This document shows, piece after piece, positions 8,516 to 18,724 of a DNA stretch of 23,555 bases. The position numbers and the translations under genes were made by a program. This DNA is from Chara braunii (lineage: Eukaryota; Streptophyta; Charophyceae; Charales; Characeae), in the NCBI GenBank assembly GCA_003427395.1, contig BFEA01000155.1, forward strand, positions 242,695 to 266,249, given 5' to 3'. The stretch's first letter is position 1. Each line of letters opens with the position of its first letter. A model generated the notes under the pieces. That model was given only the letters and a program-made list of their open reading frames with translations, was not told the DNA's origin and did not search any database.

Positions 8516-10366
8516 ATGTCGCAGGGCAGCGGCACGTCAGGTGCTCCCAAGAAAGGCCTGACGCTCGATGACCTTATCGCAGCTATTGACAGGCATGAAA
8601 GAAATCCTAGCAATATCCCCAAGGTCGATACCTTCCATTTTTGTGGGGAGAGAGTCTCTGAATGGCTGGAGCGGGTGGAACAAACTCTGGTCGGGCGGTC
8701 GGATGTTGTAAGATTTCAGCACATTCTCTAGTACGTTCTCCACAACTACCACCAAAAAGTGAAGAAAGTTATAGATGCAGCCCAAGGTAACTGGGAAAGA
8801 TTCAAGGAGGGAATGCAGAGGAAGTACCGCCTGGGAGATGGACTGTTGACCACTGCGGACCTCGAGGCAATGAACAAAGAGGATTTTACGACGATAGGGA
8901 CCTTTGTTCAAGAATTTAAGCAGAGAGCGCGGAAGGTGCATGGGATTTCGGAGGAAGCACAGTGCGCCATTTTCCTAGGGCTACTCACGTCATCGGAGGC
9001 CGTCGAGTTGACGAGACATAGAGGGGGTACCACCAAGCTCACCTGGGCCACCATTGACAGAGGGGTGAAAGTTGGGTGTTTGGACCAGGTGGAGCAACGT
9101 CAGGTACGCCTGCAAAGGCAGAAGAGAAAGGAAAGAGATGCGACCGCTTCTGGGACCTCGGGGGTAACAAGGATTGTTATAGACGTATTGGCACAACTGG
9201 GGTATGCGACAGAGCCGGTGGTGTAAAGGAGGGTAGTAACGGCTGTCCAAGTGAAAGGAACGGAGCCCGTGATAGAGGAGGCTGTTCAGGAGGAGCTATG
9301 GGAAGAGGAAGAGCCGGTGACGCAACGCCTGACGAAGGCCCAGTGCAAAGTGCGTAACTTGGCGCAAGGCGGACAGGGATCAGGAAAAGCGCAGGCGCCT
9401 CAGGCGGTGGCGGCGGCTCCTCCAAGTGTGGCGGCGCCCTCGTTTAGTGCGGGCCTCTTGCAAGGAGGGGCACCCTCCTACGGACAGTGGCCCTGGCCGG
9501 TGATCAATGCAATTGTGCCATGGGGTAGCCTGCCGCCAGTAGCCGGACCACAAATGAGTATGCCGCCACCCATCTACCCCACAGCCCAGGCCCAGCCTGT
9601 GGCCCCACCACCGTTACCTGCTCCCAGTTCACAGGGAAGCGTAGCTGGAGGTGGGAACCAGGGGCAGGGCAATCAAGGCAACGGAGGGAGGGGTGGAGGA
9701 AGGGGGAGAGGCAGGAATGGCGACGGAAGAGGAGGGCAATGGAATAGTCAAGGCCGAGGAAACCAAGGCCAGGGGTACCAAGGCCAGGGGAATCAAGGCC
9801 AAGGGTACCCAGGTCAGGGGTATCAAGGCCAGGGGGATCAGGGAAGTCAGGGGTATGGGACACCTCGTTTTGACTGGAGGACGGCCATCTGCCAGCATTG
9901 TGACCAGCAAGGTCACACCATAAGGTTCTGTAATATAAGATGGGAAGACGAGAGGAGCGGGCTGATCTCCTCCACCATGGATGGGAACATTTACGATCAG
10001 TTTGGGGAGACCATTGACAGAAGGCTTGGAAAAGTGAGAGCGGAAGCCCAACGGAGGGCGGCGGCCGGGTCGCTATGGCGGGAGAAGAGAGGACCATTGG
10101 TGGGAATAGAGGGACTCAGGCTATGGCAGAAAAAGGAAAAGTCGTCGATTAGGATAGAGGAAGTGGGGAGCGACGAGGAAGTGACCCAAGAGACGCGAGG
10201 AGGAAGCAAGAGGGAAGAGCCCATAATCGTCGAATCGGATGACGAGGACGAGGAAACAAGGGTGAAACCATCGTCCGTCTTATTGGGAAAGATGGAGGAC
10301 CTGTTGAACAAGGTAAGAAGGTACCAACAGAGGTTGGTGAACGTCTGTAGAGAAGTGAGGGAATGA
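8516..10366 (+). pseudogene. gag: gag (capsid and nucleocapsid), interrupted
   Basis: Gag forms the retrotransposon particle and packages RNA. The ATG at 8516 is the first in this frame after the leader. Residues about 40-190 look like a retrotransposon Gag core (YRLGDG, FVQEFKQRARK, FLGLL). They are followed by a Pro/Gly/Gln-rich tract with a GQG repeat, and then a zinc knuckle of form CX2CX4HX4C at 9890-9931 with all four metal ligands present. An acidic and basic tail follows. The frame is broken by TAG at 8729 and TAA at 9224 and reaches TGA at 10364, yet similarity to a coding sequence continues in the same frame across each stop, so this is one decayed ORF rather than several genes. The first stop fits a C-to-T change (CAG). 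Confidence 0.88.
9757..9850 (+). repeat. 15-bp in-frame tandem repeat in gag
   Basis: Six to seven units of about 15 bases encode GQGYQ/GQGNQ-type repeats just before the zinc knuckle. The low-complexity linker is probably flexible and RNA-binding. Copy number may vary between element copies. Confidence 0.85.
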
Positions 10367-10954
10367 AAGTCTAGCATCCCCAAGGTATTCCTGTACGACT
10401 CCGGCCCGGAGTCAGCGCCTGGGCGACCCGGAGTAAATGTGGTGGGGCCAAGCCCACAATCGGGAGTGATAGGGAGACCCCTCACTCCACAGGCAGCACG
10501 AACGAGAAGTCAAGCCAAGGCCAGTGCTAACCAAGAACCTCCGAGAAGGGAGCCCGAGCTAGGAAGGAGGAAATAGGCCGTGGAAGTGGAGGACGACGAT
10601 GATGAGGAGGAAGAAGACGAGAGGCTGCGTCGGGAAGAGGATCAGAGAGCGGAGCAGCGGGCAAGGAAAAAGGGGACCAGGGGAGAGGCCGAACCGGTTA
10701 TACGTGACGGACCGCCCAACAAGAAGAAATACGCGGTTCGGTTGGAGGAGGGATTTGACGTAGAGAAAGTGATCGACCGACTGCTGGAAGGGCATAATGA
10801 CCTCATGACCTTGAAGGAAATCCTAGCGTCGGCCCCGCGGCTCCGCGATGAACTGAAGGGGAGATTGTCGCGGCTCCTGGTGCCCAATGTCCATCTGGGT
10901 ACGATCCTGCCTAAGGAGGCTGAGTGGGCGGAGTCGGGTATGAAAATGGACTGA
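10367..10954 (+). pseudogene. Gag-protease linker region, interrupted
   Basis: This continues the gag frame past TGA 10364, with another stop (TAG 10574) and ending at TGA 10952. It encodes a Pro/Arg-rich stretch, an Asp/Glu block (about 10580-10640) and then a folded-looking segment of about 80 residues (10720-10930) rich in Leu, Glu and Arg, ending shortly before the protease. I recognise no named domain. Position and frame show that it belongs to the Gag-Pol polyprotein. Confidence 0.7.
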
Positions 10955-11446
10955 AAGTGTGTAGCTTGCGGCACGGTGGATTTGGTGGTGAAGGGTTCCA
11001 AGTGCGCAACAATGGTGGACACTGGGGCGGAGATGAACATTATCCGGGAGGCGGACGTGATCAGATTCGGGCTGGATATAGACCGTTCTGACTGCGGTAT
11101 TCTGCACGGAGCCAGCTGCAAGGCCGTATTTTGTGGGACAACCTCGAATGTACTCATCGAGGTTGGAAAGGTGAAGGCCCGGGCTTGTTTCTTCATCATG
11201 TTGGACGTGGATCACGGAATCCTCCTAGGGAGGTAATTCCTAAGAAGGACGGAGACCGTGATGTTCAATAAGCATGACGGGACGTTAATTCTCCTCCTAT
11301 GTGACCCTGCCTGCGGGAATTACGAAATAATTACTTGCAGGAACACAGGGCCAAGGAGTATAAGGAACCGACCCAATCCAGGGTCGTTCACAATCGAACA
11401 GTCGGAAGGTGAGCGCCGGAGGCTCCGGACAGAACCAGAAGTATGA
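10955..11446 (+). pseudogene. Retropepsin-like aspartic protease, interrupted
   Basis: The protease domain would cleave Gag-Pol. The active-site motif VDTGAE lies at 11015-11032 with the catalytic Asp at 11018-11020, and the C-terminal ILLGR signature of retropepsins is at about 11219-11233. It is immediately followed by TAA (11234), after which the same frame goes on to TGA 11444. It is in the same frame as gag, upstream of RT, as in Ty3/gypsy elements. A Cys-rich start (CVAC) precedes the core. Confidence 0.85.
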
Positions 11447-12909
11447 GAGAGGGTGGAAGCATTTTTCCTCAGCTTGTTGGACGTCGGGAAGGCCATGGAC
11501 TTGCTGGCTGCGCATTAGATGGCAGATCCGGATGCCATCCAGGCCTTGAGGGAACAAGTTCTGGAATGCCCCGAGGCAGGGAGGTTGGAGCTGGTATATC
11601 GGCTTCCGGGCGGCGGAAAGGGCCTTGCATCAACGCAAACGCAGTCTGTGAGTTGGCTTTTTTTAGGGGGCGGCTCAAGCAGGGTTCCCAAAGGCGGTAC
11701 AAGACGGTAGACAAGAAGTGTCGCCCGGTTCCCGTCCTCGTTACAGAGGACGAGGAAGCATACTACGAGAGGGAACGAGGGTTGATACGGCGAATGAGGG
11801 AGAATGCGCTAGCAGGGCCATGTCGTATCAACGAAGGGAATGAGGGGAAGTTGATCATAGGGGAGCTTGACTTCCTACTGCCTCAGGAGCGGACATTGAT
11901 GGTGGAGTTGATGAAGAGGAGGCATCGCGCCTATGCGTTTAGTGACGAGGAGCGTGGCAGACTGAATGTGGATAAAATACCTATGATCCGCATCCACACC
12001 GTGCCACACGAGCCTTGGAACATGAGAGGGGCGCGATATCCAAATCCTGACGAGGAAAAGAAAGTGGTGGATTACCTCGACGGCAAGATACATACGCACG
12101 TCGCCGACTATTCGAGTGGGCCGTATGCGTCCCCGTGGTTCTGCTTCATCAAGCCCAACGGGACGCTGCGGTGGGTGCAAGATTTGCAGAGGCTGAATGC
12201 GGTGACCGTGCGAGATGCTGGAGGACTGCCAAATGCGGGCGCTCTATCAGAATCCTGTGCTGGAAGGCCTATAATCTCACTTAAAAACCTTTACTCAGGA
12301 TATGATCAGTTTTCGGTCTACCCGCCAGACAGGCCGGTGACGGCTATGCACATGCCGCGAGGACTAATCCACATGAACGTGGCCCCACAAGGGTGGACCA
12401 ACGCGGTAGCAATGGTCCAACGGGCCATGATTCGGGCTATGCAGTCAGTCAACCCCCATATCACACAGCCATATATCGATGATTTGGCGGTGAAGGGGCC
12501 GACAATAAAGGAGAGCGACAAGGTCTTGCCAGGGGTAAGGCGCTTTGTTTGGAAGCACATCCAGGACCTCGATAAAGTCCTGAGTCTGCTCGAGGAGCAT
12601 AACCTCATGGCGAGCGGGGCTAAATCCAGACACCGCATGAGGGAAGCGACTATCTTGGGGTTCGTCTGCAGCGAGAAAGGCCGAAGACCAGATGTGAAGA
12701 AGACGGACAAGATTACTGAGTGGCCAGTTTCGTTCCACTCAATAACTGATGTCAGGAGCTTCCTTGGTATGTGTGGATTTTGGAGGGCCTTCGTCAAGAA
12801 CTTCGCCGCTAAGATTGAACACCTGAGGAAGTTAGTCCGTCAGGATCAAGAATGGGTTTGGGGTGAAGAGCAAGAAGAGGTGGTGGCCAGAATGAAGGAG
12901 GAGTTTTGA
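11447..12909 (+). pseudogene. pol: Reverse transcriptase domain, frameshifted
   Basis: The N-terminal part (11447-11664) stays in the gag frame with a TAG at 11516; the RT body (11665-12906) is in the -1 frame. RT motifs: SSGPYASPWF (about 12112-12141), RWVQDLQRLN, the SGYDQ region (about 12295), PQGWTNAVAMVQR (about 12385-12423) and the catalytic YIDD (12472-12483). The first catalytic Asp, normally just before LYSGYDQ, is Asn here (AAC 12286-12288), which should abolish polymerisation. The YIDDLAVKGP form resembles a non-chromoviral gypsy group I recall from fungi and algae. The domain ends at TGA 12907, which fits a CGA-to-TGA change, and continues in frame into RNase H. An alternative reading of the open frame from 11443 in its own frame gives no RT-like sequence before 11659. 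Confidence 0.92.
11659..11665 (+). promoter_or_regulatory. T TTT TTA slippery heptamer at the frame switch
   Basis: In the gag frame the codons read CTT TTT TTA GGG. Slipping back one base on T TTT TTA gives exactly the frame used by RT. The heptamer matches the X XXY YYZ rule for -1 frameshifting and is followed by G-rich sequence. It could equally be a one-base loss in a T run in a decayed copy. Confidence 0.4.
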
Positions 12910-13716
12910 GAGGGAGGGTTGGTATTAGGGGCGCCAGATTATGATGCCATGGAGACGCGACCCTTCATTGTCGAAACGGATGCGGGGCCGACTGCCTTAG
13001 GGGGAGTTCTAATTCAGGCAGACATGGAAGGAAAGGAAAGACCCTTGCGATTTGAGAGTCGGACTCTCTGTACGACCGAGAGGAACTACTCTCAGTTCAA
13101 CAGGGAGACTCTTGCCGTTCTCCACAATCTGCGGATTTTTCGGAACTACATCTTCGGTAGGAGGTTTATTTTGAGAGTGGACCCCACTGCCCTGACCTAC
13201 TCTCTAAGGAATTACGTTCCATCGGATCCGACGGTTACCAGATGGCTGACGTACATCTGGATGTTTAACTTCGAATGGGAGCGGATTCCTGGTAGTAAGA
13301 ACCGGGCGGACGGACTAAGTCGGATCAACTGGGATAAACAGGAAGGGGAGGCGGTGGAGAATACGCCCTCAGTAGATGGATTTCTGGATCAGGAGGAAGA
13401 TGTTCGTCTCCATATCAACAAATGGTCGCCACGAGTGCCTAGCTGTGTGGGCTATCCTATTTGGCAAACACCGAGCAGATATGAAAGGAGGGCAGAGCTA
13501 GTCCTCAAACCCGTTGAAGGAGAAGATCCTTGGGGAGGTAAGGATGTTCAGTGGATGATGGAGTTGGCGCTGGCCAGTTGGCATAGTCTGGTGGAAGACA
13601 TAAGAACGATCGAGGAAGGACCAGGCCAGGTAGAACGGCATGAGGACCTGATGGGAATAATGTATCTCCTCGTAACACATTATTGCAGGAAAGCCTCGAC
13701 CAGTCAGGCTCGTTGA
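12910..13716 (+). pseudogene. pol: RNase H domain and RT-IN connection
   Basis: RNase H removes RNA from the RNA-DNA hybrid. ETDAG (catalytic Asp 12979-12981), TERNYSQFNRETLAVL (the Glu in RETL) and RVDPTAL supply the expected acidic residues. RIPGSKNRADGLSRI near 13280-13325 is the usual end of Ty3/gypsy RNase H domains. A less conserved connector follows. The frame ends at TGA 13714, but integrase starts in the -1 frame from about 13644, so one base was probably lost near 13672. The domain itself has no internal stop and is cut off from RT only by TGA 12907. Confidence 0.88.
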
Positions 13717-15071
13717 ACCCGGCAGGGAATGTGGATGAAGTGCCCGAGAGCCAAGACGACGAGTTTGAGGAGGGCGAGATTAAGGAGGTCTTTCGTGCAG
13801 AGGAGTATGATGGGATCTACCTAGAGCTGGGGTTTCTTTTGTCTTGCGAGATGCGGCTAAGGGATGCGAGCGATAGGGCTCAGATGATGCTGCAGTGCTA
13901 CTTAGTGCGTGACGGTCACGTGTTCGTGAGAAGGGAAGTGGGGAATCCCAGGAGAGTTGTCTGCGGTAGGAACCGTCAGATTGACGTCATAGCAGCACTT
14001 CATGACGACATTGCGGGAGGGCATCGAGGGGTACAAGCCACGTATGCCAAGATAAGTGAGTTGTACTACTGGGATGGGATGATAGACATGATTGGAAAGT
14101 TCTGTCGATCTTGTGTACCTTGCCAGGAGAGATCTCGTTTGAGGCAAGGAGAGCCGTTACATCCAAGGCTAGAGCGGGAGGTGGGGGCTGTAGTGCATCT
14201 CGACCTACTTTTCATGCCGCTTGGGGATCAAGGCTATAACTACATCTTCGATACGCGCGATAACTTATCTGTCTTCGTAGATGGGCGTGCCATTCGTACC
14301 AAGACAGACTCAGTCTTGGTTAGCTGCATCGAGGAGTACTACCTGCGTTATCCTTTCGTCAGGGAATTCGTAATGGACAGGGGATCGGAGTTTACCTGCC
14401 AGGAGGTGCAAGAATTGCTATCAAGGTATGGTGTAGCAGCTAACTACACCACGACCGCGCACCCCCCGACGAATGCTCTCGTGGAGAGAGGGCATAGTAC
14501 CATTACGAGCCTCCTGGCTAAGTGGACCGAAGGTAGGCCTAATCAATGGCCAAGGTACCTAAGGACAACTTTCTTCGTCGAGAACATTATAGTGAAAAGA
14601 TCCACCAAGTATGCGTCAGCCACTCTGTGGTATGGAAGACACGCCACCTTTCCTATAGAGAGCTTTCTTAAGACATGGAGGCGCCAGGATCTGGAAGTCG
14701 ACTTGTCTTTTGAGGAATTGCTCGACATTCGGGCGCGACAGATAGGAGCGATAGAGGAAAGGATCCAGGAGGCGTCCGATCAAGTGGCTAGAAGCCGTAT
14801 GGATGATAAGACTCGATGGGATCAGTCTGCTCGGGTGAGGAAAGTACCTCTAGCAGTTGGGGATGTCGTGCTCCTTTACGATTCATCTTTGGACAAGCAG
14901 TGGTCCAGGGAGCTCGATAAGAGGTGGTTAGGTCCCTACCGGATCGTACGGGTCGGAGACTTTGGAGCTTACCAGATTGAGGAGCTAAATGAGACTGAGT
15001 GGAAGGATTGGGTATCTGGAACGCGATTGAAGAAATTTGTGTCGAGAGAAGAGGTAAGAGAGACGATCTGA
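13683..15071 (+). CDS. pol: Integrase, intact open segment of pol
   Basis: Integrase inserts the cDNA into the chromosome. The HHCC zinc module has His at 14001 and 14022 and Cys at 14103, 14112 and 14121. The catalytic triad is Asp 14202, Asp 14376 and Glu 14484, giving 35 residues between the second Asp and the Glu (DD35E). RWLGPYRIVRVGDFGAYQI (about 14923-14979) is the GPY/F module of gypsy integrases. No chromodomain follows before TGA 15069. The stretch is open without interruption and is open in this frame from 13644. The given start is a TTG inside the polyprotein, so it is a frame boundary and not a true initiation site. It is the best-preserved enzyme domain of the copy. Confidence 0.92.
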   Translation: MQESLDQSGSLNPAGNVDEVPESQDDEFEEGEIKEVFRAEEYDGIYLELGFLLSCEMRLRDASDRAQMMLQCYLVRDGHVFVRREVGNPRRVVCGRNRQIDVIAALHDDIAGGHRGVQATYAKISELYYWDGMIDMIGKFCRSCVPCQERSRLRQGEPLHPRLEREVGAVVHLDLLFMPLGDQGYNYIFDTRDNLSVFVDGRAIRTKTDSVLVSCIEEYYLRYPFVREFVMDRGSEFTCQEVQELLSRYGVAANYTTTAHPPTNALVERGHSTITSLLAKWTEGRPNQWPRYLRTTFFVENIIVKRSTKYASATLWYGRHATFPIESFLKTWRRQDLEVDLSFEELLDIRARQIGAIEERIQEASDQVARSRMDDKTRWDQSARVRKVPLAVGDVVLLYDSSLDKQWSRELDKRWLGPYRIVRVGDFGAYQIEELNETEWKDWVSGTRLKKFVSREEVRETI

Positions 15072-15187
15072 CTACCTCTAGAATAGAAGCGATAGGTTAT
15101 GTAGGTCGGATAGGTTGTATGCTGCATGAGCGTGGTATGGTCTGAGCCTGCTTGATTGTCATCTGTTTGCTTACCCCAATGTGTGTC

Positions 15188-15213
15188 TATCGTCTCCTTC
15201 GCCTGTTGTGCAG
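15188..15213 (+). promoter_or_regulatory. Candidate 3' splice acceptor ahead of second gag-like ORF
   Basis: A pyrimidine-rich tract (TATCGTCTCCTTCGCCTGTTG) ends in TGCAG at 15213. It lies eleven bases before the first ATG of the downstream ORF and 140 bases after the integrase stop. Joined to the donor at 8302 it would give a subgenomic message for that ORF, as known for env-type ORFs of other LTR elements. Motif-only evidence. Confidence 0.4.
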
Positions 15214-15223
15214 GTCTGACTTT

Positions 15224-17865
15224 ATGAAGACAGCCATGCCAAGCGGAGGGAGGGGGACACAGCCGCCTCGGAGGCCGTTGGGAGCATCAGGAGGATATGA
15301 GCAACATGGGCCTCGCCATCGAGAGAGTACTCTGATGTACGATGATGGGGACATCAAGCTATTCCTGGACAGTTTCTGGAAGCATGCGAGGCGTATGGGT
15401 TGGACGGTGGCCCAGGCAATCGAGAGACTGAGGGGAGCAGGCAGGTTCGAGGAGCCCATTGCCAGGATTCATAGGGAGGCGACGACGAGGCAGGAAATGG
15501 AAACGAGGATGGAAGAGCTGCGACCCTCGCCTGTGGGACCAGACGGCAGGCCGATCCGTTTAGAGATCGAAAATGTGGCAGACTTTATCCCTGCCTTCGA
15601 GTGGTTCATGCAGGGGCAGGGTACACCGAGAGATGAGTGGGCGAGGACGTTACCCCTCTGGACCAGAAAGGCGGAGAGGGCACTGACTAAGCAGGTCAGA
15701 GACATGGCCGGGGACTGGGATAGCTGCAGGGCACATCTGAGAGAGGCCTTTCGACGACCAGAGCCCCCTCAGCCCAGAGTCGAGAGGCGTAAGAGGAGTC
15801 AGAGGCAGAGGGACCCTGAGTCTAGGGAGGCGAGACCGTCTCGAGGAGGATGGAAGGCCCTAGCCAGGAGAGAGGAGGAGCCAGAGCCGGGGCCAGAGGC
15901 TGAGGAGCGAGGGGTGTACCCTGAGTGTGGGTTGGGACCAGTGGAGTTCCACCAATTTACCGCGGGAGGATTGAGGAGGTTGCCAGCACGCATACAAGAG
16001 GAGCCGCCAGCGTCTGAGGGGCCTTTGAGAAAGTTGGAGGCGCATTTGGATATCTCTCGGTGGAGAGCGTCTCCTCGAGGAGAGGAGCGTGGAGGACCGG
16101 TAGAGGAGGTGCCACGATAGGAGGTGCCACGAGAGGAGGCGCCACATCAGGAGATGCCACGAGAGGAGGTCTGGGATACTCAGCGAGAGAGAGGGCTGGG
16201 CGATGAGGGGAGACGTGCAGGGAAGAAAGTGATAGAGGTTGGAGAGGACACGCCCCCTCAGACGCCAGCGGTGGGTTTGAGACTCGGGGATGCACCAGGG
16301 AGCACTCGCCAGGAAGGGGAGAGATTGCAGAGAGAGGAGGCCCCATTGCCTTCATCAGAAAAGGCTCCTTCGCCAGAGGGGAGAGCAGAAAGGAGGAGAG
16401 AAAAGGTAGTTGTAAGGAGAGAAGCCTTGACCCTGATTGACAGGCATCTAGCGGCTCATCCCATGGAGCACCCAGACCTTGAGGAGCCAGCACCTGCAGA
16501 GCCGCGCCAGGAGTCGTGCCAGCCCGAGAAGGAGGTGGAGGCAGAGATCCCGAAGAGGGTCGACCTCCGCACGAGGGAGAGGGCGCCAGCTGGAGAAACG
16601 GCTGAAGAAAAGAGGGCAAGAAGAACCAGGAGGATAGAAGACATATAGCAGGAGAGGCAGAGGTTGGAGGCAGCGGGGGAACTTCCGGAACAGTAGCAGG
16701 AGAGGCAGAGATTGGAGGCAGCAGGGGCTCTCCCGGGTCAGCCACCCAGCGAGCCAGCAAAGGCCCCAGAGATCCTAGAGATGTGGAGAGACTTCTGGGA
16801 GCGGAGAGGAGAGGAGCTTCCTTCGCCAATCAGAGCGGGGTTTGGGGTCGCAAGATCAAGTTCCTGGCCAAGACAACTTTTGACCGGCACTTGTTGTTGG
16901 AGAGCGATCTGGCAGGGAAGAAGATAAAGGAAGCCGACCATGGGGTATGCCTGGAGGCTATGGAGGTGGAAATCCAGGAACTCAGGGCATTGGTGGCCAG
17001 CCAGACAGCTATCATCGGGAGCCTGAGGCAACAATCTCAGGGAGGGGCGGACAAGCGAGAGAGCAGCCGGCGGGGAGAGCAGAGGCAGCCAGGACATGGT
17101 TTGCCAGGACAGCCATCTGTAGCAGAGACTCGCCAGGAGCCACCTATGGGGAGAGTTATCCTGGAGCTAGAGGAGGCGAGAGCCCAGAGGGAGGCAGAGA
17201 GAGAGGCCTTCGAGTTCAGAGCCCCTACTGAGCTCGCGACGCTACCTATAGCAGCGGCGGGCCCAGTCATACCTTTGGCAGTTGAGGAGGGGCTACCACC
17301 ATCCAGCAGTGAGCCAGCTCAGGGCTAGGCAGAGGGATCTATGGACGTGCTCATTGAGGCAATGCACTCGATGCAGGAGGAGACAAGTTTGTTTTTGACT
17401 GAGCAGAGGATAGAGGAGCCTCTCGAGAGAGAGATGAGAATTGAGGTTGAGGGTGTCATCGAGGGCGGGCTCCAGAGGTTGGGCACGCCCGAGTATGGGC
17501 CAGAGGGGATTGAGGACCGACCTGGACCGAGTACCCAGGAGGTGGAGACACGAGAGAAGCTCTTGGATATGCCTCAGAGCCATGAGTTGAGCAGGGAGGC
17601 CAGCGAAGGGCCATCATCACCATGGTCTCAGAGAGGAAAGAAGAGGTCCAGGAAATGGTTCGATACGTCCTGCTTCTTCTGTACAAAGGAGGGGCATCGA
17701 GCCTTGCAATGTCTCAAGTTCCTAGAGGACAAGGCCGAAGAGAAGGTTACAGAGGAAGGAGGCAGGATGTATGATAGACAGGGCAGGAGAGTAGAGAGAT
17801 CTGCAGATGGGGGTAGGGCTCAGTTATATAGGCAAAACCAGGAGGAGATGAGCGATCAGGACTGA
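15224..17865 (+). pseudogene. Second gag-like ORF downstream of pol, interrupted
   Basis: ATG 15224, or 15236 four codons on, follows the candidate splice acceptor; from 15236 it would span about 877 codons. N-terminal residues 30-75 (YDDGDIKLFLDSFWKHARRMGW) and a later FIPAFEWFMQGQG...DEWARTLPLW...LREAF segment (about 15586-15762) have the pattern of retrotransposon Gag capsid domains. A long Glu/Arg/Pro-rich region follows, then a likely coiled coil (about 16885-17035), and near the C-terminus a zinc knuckle CX2CX4HX4C (17671-17712) with all ligands present. Stops are TAG at 16118, 16646, 16697 and 17326, and there is one -1 frame change near 16845. It is unlike the first gag in sequence. 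It may be a second RNA-binding particle protein; no transmembrane segment typical of an envelope is visible. Confidence 0.75.
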
Positions 17866-18146
17866 GTTACCTATATAGTTGACATTTTGCGTGTAGGACT
17901 AGAGCTAGGATTGGATGACACTCTGTAGACCTAGATGTTGTCGCTGTTGTCAGGCAGTATGGGTTGGGTTTTTGTTGAGTCTGCCATCTTGAGGACCGGG
18001 ACATGGTAGATGAAGCCTGTACATACTTAGGTGGCCTATGCCCTGATCTTCGAGAGACAGACCCAACTTGTACTTTGAGGACGACATCAGTGTGAGAGTG
18101 GCTTTGAGTGAGTTGAGTGGATTACGATTTGGGGACATTTGTGTAT

Positions 18147-18211
18147 GGGGCATTCTGCCCCTGAGTGTATGTTGGAGGTTTTTCATGTGGGATATTTTAT
18201 CCCTGAGTGTA
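18147..18211 (+). repeat. Two hairpins with changed but complementary stems
   Basis: GGGGC-ATTCT-GCCCC (18147-18161) and GGGAT-ATTTT-ATCCC (18189-18203) are each followed by TGAGTGTA. Loop length and the 3' tail are kept while two stem pairs differ on both sides, which suggests structure is maintained. Confidence 0.6.
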
Positions 18212-18656
18212 CATTATATCGATACCTTTTTCGGGGACTACTTGTTGTATATGACGATCACTCTCGCACTCACTTGTGTGGTCCTGGTTTGATGGACGGT
18301 GGTTTGGTGTGAAATATGCACGAGAAAATGCCTGATGTATTTTGTATTTGGTGAATCTGGATGAAAGTGAACTGTCTACTTGCCGGTGTACTCGTGCGAC
18401 CTGCCCTTGGGCAGATGAGAGGGCCGAGTATAAGGCATGGAAGCGTAGTCTGTTTTGTGGAAGGATGTGAGGATCCTGAATATTTGTATGATGAGTATTC
18501 TATTGTTGAGTTGTGCAAAAGACTCATAAGTTGGTCCTTTAACATGGATCATATGATGAAGTGGGACACCTGTGAATGAAAAGGTTGTCCATTATCTACT
18601 TGGAAGACGCACCTTCAGAGAGGGAAGATGTGTTAAAGAAAAGGTCGCGAGAGAGT

Positions 18657-18724
18657 TCATCCTAGAAAGAGAAGGATGACTGAGAGACCTATTAAAGTGA
18701 GACCGCCTCTATAAATAAGGTGGT
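18657..18724 (+). other. Two hairpins with 7-bp stems and 9-base loops
   Basis: TCATCCT (18657-18663) pairs with AGGATGA (18673-18679). ACCGCCT (18702-18708) pairs with AGGTGGT (18718-18724) with one G-T pair. The second loop, CTATAAATA, also resembles a TATA box, so a promoter is an alternative reading. Confidence 0.45.

Noticed and set aside
9504-10097. Long minus-strand frames opposite gag
   Set aside because: They are shadows of the GC-rich, repetitive gag coding strand and contain only Pro/Leu-rich low-complexity sequence.
18709-18717. CTATAAATA as a TATA box of a separate gene
   Set aside because: No convincing ORF follows, and the motif sits in the loop of a hairpin; recorded only as an alternative reading.
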